Assembly: GCA_030145595.1 (NCBI GenBank)
Contig: JAQYVG010000038.1
Span: 1 to 17,191 of the forward strand
DNA: 17,191 bases
Direction of reading: 5' to 3'
Origin: Desulfobacterales bacterium
Lineage (GTDB): Bacteria > Desulfobacterota > Desulfobacteria > Desulfobacterales > UBA11574
The notes under the pieces are model-generated. The model ran no database searches, was not told the origin of the DNA, and saw nothing but the letters and a program-made list of their open reading frames with translations. Below, one piece after another: positions 14,172 to 17,191 of this stretch. A program made the position numbers and the translations under genes. Every line of letters starts with the position of its first letter. Position 1 is the first letter of the stretch.

Positions 14172-15334
14172 CAGAACATAAAATTAACAAGACTTACCAG
14201 CAGATAAATGAAAGGATCAGATCCGGCGAGGCTGTTGTTGTTACTGCAGAAGAAATTATTGATATCGTTAAAAACGAAGGGCCGGTTGAGGCTGCCAGGC
14301 GTGTTGACGTTGTAACCACGGGAACGTTTGCACCCATGTGTTCATCCGGCGCTTTTATAAATTTCGGACATACCGTTCCGACCACCAAGGCTTCCAAGGT
14401 CTGGCTGAACAATGTTTCTGCCTATGCGGGCGTTGCTGCCGTCGATTGCTATATCGGGGTGACGGAGCCGTGTGAGGATGATCCCTTAAATAAAGTTTAT
14501 CCGGGTGAATTCAACTATGGCGGCGGCCACGTAATCCAAGATCTGGCGGCAGGAAAGAAAATCCATTTAAAGGCCCAAGCGTATGGAACGGATTGCTATC
14601 CAAACCGCAAAATCGAAAAAGAGGTTACTTTGCGAAAACTTCCCAACGCCGTACTTTGTAATCCGCGCAACGCCTATCAGAATTATAACTGTGCTGTAAA
14701 TCTAATAAATAAAACCGTTTATACATATATGGGCACTTTAAAGCCCAAGGCCGCCAATGCAAATTACTGTTCAGCGGGACAGCTCAGCCCGCTGTTCAAT
14801 GATCCCTATTATAAGACCATCGGTCTGGGGACCCGCATTTTTTTGGGCGGGGCACAAGGGTATGTTACCTGGTACGGTACCCAGCATAAACCTGGGGCCA
14901 AGAGAACAAAAAGGGGGATCCCCCTGACGCCGGCCGGCACCCTTTGGGTCATGGGAGATCTGAAAAAAATGAGTCCCAGATGGCTGGTGGGCGCCAGTCT
15001 TCAGGGGTATGGCTGCTCAATGTCCGTAGGGTTGGGCATCCCCATCCCCATATTGAACGAAGAGATTGTGAATTACACGGCCGTATCGGATGAAGAACTA
15101 TTTACCCAGATAGTCGACTATGGACATGATTATCCCAACGGAATTTCGAAAAGTTACGGGAAAGTCAGCTACGCTGAACTGAAAAGCGGGCATATAAAAT
15201 TCAGAGGAGAAGAAATTCAAACAGTGCCGCTTTCCAGTATTGTCAGGGCGCGTGAGATTGCAGAAATATTGAAAGAGTGGATTCTAAAGGGCGAATTTTT
15301 AATAGGGGAGCCGCAGTTTACATTACCGTCATAG
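14168..15334 (+). CDS. HcyBio-family (DUF39) homocysteine biosynthesis protein
   Basis: This 388-residue protein matches the HcyBio family through TTGTFAPMCSSGAFINFGH (about 50-68), GATPCEDDP-like VTEPCEDDP, and YGGGHVIQDL. Family members in anaerobes take part in making homocysteine from aspartate semialdehyde and sulfide, usually with a ferredoxin-like NIL-domain partner. No such partner is visible here. Conserved-looking cysteines are C58, C94, C102, C143, C164 and C175; which one is catalytic I cannot say. There is no C-terminal CBS pair, so this is the short form. The ATG at 14168 overlaps the M23 stop. A sulfide-using route fits a sulfate reducer. Confidence 0.88.
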   Translation: MTEHKINKTYQQINERIRSGEAVVVTAEEIIDIVKNEGPVEAARRVDVVTTGTFAPMCSSGAFINFGHTVPTTKASKVWLNNVSAYAGVAAVDCYIGVTEPCEDDPLNKVYPGEFNYGGGHVIQDLAAGKKIHLKAQAYGTDCYPNRKIEKEVTLRKLPNAVLCNPRNAYQNYNCAVNLINKTVYTYMGTLKPKAANANYCSAGQLSPLFNDPYYKTIGLGTRIFLGGAQGYVTWYGTQHKPGAKRTKRGIPLTPAGTLWVMGDLKKMSPRWLVGASLQGYGCSMSVGLGIPIPILNEEIVNYTAVSDEELFTQIVDYGHDYPNGISKSYGKVSYAELKSGHIKFRGEEIQTVPLSSIVRAREIAEILKEWILKGEFLIGEPQFTLPS

Positions 15335-15412
15335 ATACTGGATGCTGGATACTGATCACTGATAACTGACAACTGATCACTGATGACCGCTAACTGTTAA
15401 CTGGCTACTAAC
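15335..15412. repeat. Low-complexity CTGATCACTGAT repeat
   Basis: The interval before thpR consists almost entirely of degenerate CTGATCACTGAT/AACTGATAACTGA units. Exact CTGATCACTGAT copies lie at 15352-15363 and 15373-15384, a 21-bp period. It supplies no good ribosome binding site for thpR. Confidence 0.6.
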
Positions 15413-15413
15413 C

Positions 15414-15989
15414 ATGTCAGAGACTATAAGGACATTTATAGCGATTGAACTTCCTGAAAAAATAATTGATTCAATCAGCAGGATTCAGGAAAGGTTACAG
15501 CCCTATGGATTTAAAGTGCGCTGGGTTCGTCCGCAGAATATTCACCTTACCCTCAAATTTTTAGGTAACATCCAAAAGGTGCAGACCGAGAAGATCAGCC
15601 AGGCGATATTTGAATCAGCCCATGGGTTTGCACCGATATCGACAGCTGCAAAAGGGATAGGGGCCTTTCCGAGTATAAAGCGTCCCCGTGTGATCTGGGT
15701 GGGCCTTGCCGGACAAATCTACCAATTGCAGAAATTGCAAAAAATGCTTGACGAAAAGTTGGCGGTAAACGGTTTCCCAAAGGAGAAAAGAAAGTTTAAG
15801 GGACATTTAACCTTAGGTCGCGTCAAAAATAAAATCGACCCGCAAAGACTCTTAGAGGCTGTCAAAGAATTTGCAGGTTTTGAATCAGAGCCTTTTGTTA
15901 CCGATAAGGTTGCTTTGTTCAAGAGCGAGCTGAAACCCGCCGGGGCTGTCTATACAAAATTGATGGAGACACATCTGATGAATTCGTAA
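15414..15989 (+). CDS. thpR: RNA 2',3'-cyclic phosphodiesterase
   Basis: This 191-residue member of the 2H phosphoesterase superfamily has both catalytic HxTx motifs, HLTL at 44-47 and HLTL at 131-134. The TFIAIELPE opening is typical. Known members open 2',3'-cyclic phosphates at RNA ends and can join tRNA halves in vitro; the cell role is unclear. The start is ATG at 15414. Its upstream region is a low-complexity repeat with no clear Shine-Dalgarno sequence, so expression may be low. It lies between hcyBio and recA. A thpR-recA neighbourhood is common in Deltaproteobacteria and other phyla, from memory. Confidence 0.93.
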   Translation: MSETIRTFIAIELPEKIIDSISRIQERLQPYGFKVRWVRPQNIHLTLKFLGNIQKVQTEKISQAIFESAHGFAPISTAAKGIGAFPSIKRPRVIWVGLAGQIYQLQKLQKMLDEKLAVNGFPKEKRKFKGHLTLGRVKNKIDPQRLLEAVKEFAGFESEPFVTDKVALFKSELKPAGAVYTKLMETHLMNS

Positions 15990-16005
15990 AAAATCGAATT
16001 CATCA
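15976..16005 (+). terminator. Hairpin at the thpR stop codon
   Basis: TGATGAATTCG (15976-15986) and CGAATTCATCA (15995-16005) form an 11-bp perfect stem. The 8-nt loop contains the thpR TAA stop. The following CGTGTTTAGTGTTTAGTGTTTT is T-rich but not a clean T-tract, so termination is plausible but not strong. Confidence 0.4.
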
Positions 16006-16006
16006 C

Positions 16007-16108
16007 GTGTTTAGTGTTTAGTGTTTTATGTTTGGTTGTAATATATACTGAGATACCAAATTGTTAAATTCAAAACACTAAACACAAAACACTAAATACT
16101 AAATACAC
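16007..16108. repeat. Inverted (T)TTAGTGTTT repeats upstream of recA
   Basis: The left arm, GTGTTTAGTGTTTAGTGTTTT from 16007, is complemented imperfectly by AAACACTAAACACAAAACAC and following bases ending at 16108. The centre is AT-rich. It could fold into a long imperfect hairpin. No clear CTGT-N8-ACAG LexA box is visible between here and the recA start. Confidence 0.5.
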
Positions 16109-16152
16109 TTGTAAATTGATAAATTTTAGGCACTTCTTTTTAGGAGGATATC

Positions 16153-17191
16153 ATGAGCATTTCACCGGAGAAGGAAAAGGCGGTCGATACCGCTATGGTT
16201 CAGATAGAGAGACAGTTCGGCAAAGGCTCTATCATGAAGCTGGGAAGCAGTCCCATTTTAGATGTGCCGGTCATACCGACCGGTTCGCTTGCTCTTGACA
16301 AAGCGCTGGGAATAGGGGGTCTTCCCAGGGGCAGGGTTATTGAGATTTATGGGCCGGAATCATCCGGCAAAACAACCCTGGCACTGCATGCCGTTGCCGA
16401 GGCCCAAAAAAAAGGCGGTATTGTCGCTTTTATCGATGCTGAGCATGCCCTGGACACTGCGTATGCCAAAAGACTTGGTGTTGATTGTGCCGAACTTTTG
16501 GTCGCTCAGCCTGATACCGGGGAGCAGGCCCTTGAGATTGCCGATATGCTGGTCAGAAGCGGTGCCATCGACATCATCGTCATCGATTCGGTTGCTGCGC
16601 TGGTTCCCAGGGCCGAAATTGAAGGGGAGATGGGAGATTCCCACATGGGGCTTCAGGCCCGGCTGATGTCCCAGGCATTAAGAAAGCTGACCGGGACTAT
16701 CAGCAAAACCAAGACTTCGGTTATTTTTATTAATCAGATTCGCATGAAAATCGGTGTCGTCTTTGGAAATCCGGAGACAACCACCGGAGGAAATGCGCTT
16801 AAGTTCTATTCTTCGGTCAGGCTCGACATCCGCCGGACCGGCGCGATTAAAGAGGGCCAGGAGATTGTGGGAAATCGCACAAGAGTGCGTGTTGTCAAAA
16901 ATAAACTGGCGCCTCCCTTTACGGAAGCCGAATTCGATATTTTGTATGGTGAAGGCATCTCGCAAATCGGCGACCTTCTTGATGTGGGTGCGGATGCCGG
17001 CGTGATAGATAAAAGCGGTTCCTGGTATTCATTCCAAGGGGAGCGAATCGGCCAGGGACGACAAAACGTAGTTAAATTTTTAAAGGAAAATGTAGATATC
17101 CACGATGCGGTATTGGCCAAGACCAGAGAAGCATTGGGACTTTCAAAAAGCACGGAGCAAAGCACAGAGCAAAGCACAGAGACTGACGAAT
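16153..17191 (+). CDS. recA: RecA recombinase, C-terminal end beyond the window
   Basis: 346 codons are visible before the right edge, with no stop. RecA binds single-stranded DNA, catalyses strand exchange and activates LexA-type autocleavage. Walker A GPESSGKT (67-74), the VIDSVAALVP Walker B region, L1 (EGEMGDSHMG) and L2 (MKIGVVFGNPETTTGG) are intact. The start is ATG at 16153 with AGGAGG spaced 5 nt. The tail shows STEQ repeated nearly three times, which arises from a 12-bp tandem repeat in DNA. The usual acidic tail appears to follow. Nothing in the visible part suggests an intein or truncation. Confidence 0.98.
   Translation, partial: MSISPEKEKAVDTAMVQIERQFGKGSIMKLGSSPILDVPVIPTGSLALDKALGIGGLPRGRVIEIYGPESSGKTTLALHAVAEAQKKGGIVAFIDAEHALDTAYAKRLGVDCAELLVAQPDTGEQALEIADMLVRSGAIDIIVIDSVAALVPRAEIEGEMGDSHMGLQARLMSQALRKLTGTISKTKTSVIFINQIRMKIGVVFGNPETTTGGNALKFYSSVRLDIRRTGAIKEGQEIVGNRTRVRVVKNKLAPPFTEAEFDILYGEGISQIGDLLDVGADAGVIDKSGSWYSFQGERIGQGRQNVVKFLKENVDIHDAVLAKTREALGLSKSTEQSTEQSTETDE
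17149..17181. repeat. recA: 12-bp tandem repeat inside recA
   Basis: AGCAC(G/A)GAGCAA occurs at 17149-17160 and 17161-17172, followed by a 9-bp partial copy to 17181. Being a multiple of three, it gives an in-frame Ser-Thr-Glu-Gln repeat in the RecA tail. Confidence 0.8.

Overview
The window looks like a chromosomal segment of a Gram-negative, probably sulfate-reducing bacterium of the Desulfobacterota (Desulfobacterales-like). The taxonomic call is an inference. It rests on the Kdo/Lpt/RpoN/PTS gene order, an HcyBio-type sulfide-to-homocysteine protein, a long-form HPF, and several palindromic dispersed repeats of a kind I recall from that group. No marker in the window settles the genus.

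Region 1 (1-2490) is accessory. It holds repeat-rich non-coding DNA and a minus-strand MNT/HEPN toxin-antitoxin pair whose HEPN gene carries an in-frame TAA. It also holds a relatively GC-rich NYN-LOTUS ribonuclease-like gene that sits between two direct repeats. A GTTAAAC-centred repeat occurs at both ends of this stretch (22-119 and 2297-2314). The stretch stops at a strong bidirectional terminator next to tRNA-Leu(GAG).

Region 2 (2493-12220) is a long minus-strand array of core genes. Read in the direction of transcription it runs kdsA, kdsC, lptC, lptA, lptB, rpoN, hpf, ptsN, rapZ, a mannose-family EIIA gene, gap, tpiA, secG and tRNA-Leu. Kdo synthesis and processing (KdsA, KdsC) and LPS export (LptC, LptA, LptB) come first. 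Sigma-54 and its usual companions (HPF, PtsN, RapZ, EIIA) follow, then two glycolytic enzymes, then SecG with the tRNA. Two repeats interrupt the array. One is a 159-bp palindromic element inserted exactly at the kdsC/lptC junction. The other is a 16-bp tandem repeat between gap and tpiA, where pgk is often found.

Region 3 (12221-12773) is a divergent intergenic region filled mostly by a hairpin-rich composite repeat.

Region 4 (12774-17191) is on the plus strand. It holds a membrane-anchored M23 peptidase, a translationally coupled HcyBio-family homocysteine biosynthesis protein, thpR, and recA, which runs off the right edge after 346 codons.

I did not find a convincing new multi-gene system. 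The most informative observations are the element insertion with a 7-bp target duplication that split an ancestral TAATG stop/start overlap between kdsC and lptC, the nonsense-mutated HEPN toxin, and the repeat-flanked NYN-LOTUS gene.
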